Below, one piece after another: positions 62,915-64,000 of a stretch of 64,000 nt of DNA (positions are counted from its first letter, which is position 1; each line of letters starts with the position of its first letter). Location of the stretch: assembly GCA_017979445.1 (NCBI GenBank), contig CM030711.1, positions 10,075,221 to 10,139,220 of the forward strand, in the 5' to 3' direction. Origin of the DNA: Akebia trifoliata. Taxonomy: Eukaryota > Streptophyta > Magnoliopsida > Ranunculales > Lardizabalaceae. A program made the position numbers and the translations under genes. The notes under the pieces are model-generated. The model was not told where the DNA came from. It did not search any database and saw only the letters and a program-made list of their open reading frames with translations.

Positions 62915-63251
62915 CTGTTTAGGATCTCCTTGAAGATCCACGACCGCCGAATACCAATCCTCCATCGTCTCCTATCTTCCTTTCTTACAATAAACAAAAA
63001 GGTTTTCTTGCTCCACCTCCAACTCTGCCACCACCAGCGTCATCGTACTTGCTTCTAAACTCAACGGCGTTACCAGAATATCAATCATCCTTTTTAAAAC
63101 TCCGTAGCATACTCGGTGATTTTTGAATCCGTGTCCGCAAAGATGAAGAAAGACAACTACCAGATGAAGAACATGGAGACAATAGAGATGGAGATCCATG
63201 GAGATTTAGGGTTAGGGTTTTAGGAGAGGTTTTGCAGAAGAGAGGAATCAT
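62915..63251 (-). pseudogene. PP2C-type protein phosphatase first exon, right arm
   Basis: Inverse copy of 57142-57487. It has the same frameshift (RSFKKDD) and the same stop after CKKGR, with small differences such as a two-residue deletion early in the exon and QGDPKQ for QGGPKQ at the end. The shared lesions show the exon was already broken when the arms were made or homogenised. Confidence 0.8.
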
Positions 63252-63629
63252 GGCTGAAGAGCTCTCAATCGCAGCGAAGCAAGAGAGGAAGTGTTTCAGG
63301 CGAGAGCCAGACCGGGAGTGAATGACAGAGTTCACGAGAGAGAGCGACGGCGAGGGTTTCACGAGAGAAGATAACGACAAAGAAAAGGGAGAGAGAGTTC
63401 GAAGAGAACTCTCTACTCTGTTCTACGGGGTTTAAAGAGAAGAGGGAGTAAGCACTAATATATATATATTTAGAAGGATGGCGCTGTAATATATATAAGT
63501 TTCGAAGTTTAAATTAAATTACGCCGAGATTTAATCTCGTCCGTTAGATCGCGTTGTATCCAACGATTCAAAAATGTTTGCCAAACAGTTCGCCAAACCG
63601 TTAGCCAGTGAACGGGACCATATATATAT

Positions 63630-64000
63630 GGGAAATGTTCAGCAACAAACATTTTGACAAACATTTTGGCAAAACATTTTTCAAAACATAGGTTAGAGGT
63701 TTTGGAATGAGCTGATTTTTGGTGAGGATGATCTCTACGGTGAGGAGATCATCATCACCAAAAATCAGCCCATTTCGAACCTTCTAACCCCATCAAAAAT
63801 GGTTTACAAAAAATGGACGGTCCACGATTTTTCAACTTGTAAACTTGGGCTAGAAGTTTCGGAATTGGCTGATTTTTGGTGAGGATGATCTCCTCACCGT
63901 AGAGATCATCCTCACCAAAAATCAGCCAATTCCGAAACTTCTAGCCCCAGTTTACAAGTTGAAAAATCGTGGACCGTCCATTTTTTGTAAACCATTTTTG
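63630..64000. mobile_element. TA-flanked nested-palindrome element, copy D (cut by window end)
   Basis: Starts GGGAAATGTTCAGCAACAAA after TATATATAT and contains both hairpins and the central GGACGGTCCACG segment. Only the right terminal arm is missing, beyond the window. It mirrors copy C at the other side of the large element. Confidence 0.85.

Larger units (their letters stand above)
56772..63619. mobile_element. Large TA-flanked element with inverted arms and captured gene fragments
   Basis: The left end GGGTCCCGTTCGCTGGCTAA and the complement of the right end (GGTCCCGTTCACTGGCTAA) open inverted arms of about 0.9 kb, 56772 to about 57690 and about 62725-63619. Both outer flanks are TATATAT. 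The terminal motif is the one seen on the nested-palindrome elements. Each arm holds a PP2C first-exon pseudogene. The spacer holds TFIIA large-subunit exons on both strands, a BIG/UBR4-like fragment and a LINE relic. No transposase is present. A Pack-type, fragment-capturing transposon is my inference. Confidence 0.75.

Overview
The window is nuclear DNA of a flowering plant, probably a eudicot with a transposon-rich genome. The evidence is GT-AG introns, AT-rich intergenic DNA, (CT)n and (TA)n microsatellites, CACTA transposons with TNP2 transposase, Copia and other LTR pieces, a LINE, a SINE, MITEs and fragments of plant genes. I cannot name the species.

Only one ordinary host gene looks intact: a soluble epoxide hydrolase on the minus strand (408-8913, four exons, predicted 316 residues). 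Its long second intron holds a tandem duplication of about 1.3 kb that includes exon 2. One exon copy is clean; the other has lost a base. Fold-back MITEs sit in the same gene.

From about 9 kb to the end the window is nested mobile DNA. A long LTR-like repeat is split into three pieces (about 15.2-17.5, 29.7-30.6 and 40.4-41.3 kb). The first break is a 12.16-kb CACTA element (17545-29703, target duplication ATG) with a TNP2 gene and a TnpA-like gene; TNP2 carries an apparent one-base frameshift. The second break is a CACTA complex (30581-40356) with interleaved ends. It carries fragments of a ubiquitin-conjugating enzyme and of uroporphyrinogen-III synthase. A third CACTA element (46199-52946, target duplication CCC) lies in a Copia LTR and carries decayed kinesin-5 and DOMON/cytochrome b561 pieces.

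The right end (56366-64000) and 12634-13451 contain the least familiar structure. This is a family of (TA)n-flanked elements sharing a short terminal motif (GGGTC..GTTC) and a double-hairpin core, while their outer inverted arms differ. One large relative (56772-63619) has inverted arms of about 0.9 kb, each with the same broken PP2C first exon. Its interior holds TFIIA large-subunit exons on both strands, a piece of a BIG/UBR4-like gene and a LINE relic. It looks like a gene-fragment-capturing transposon.

Taken together, one host gene is flanked by at least three independent elements that have collected gene fragments. All family names come from reading translations by eye, with no database search.
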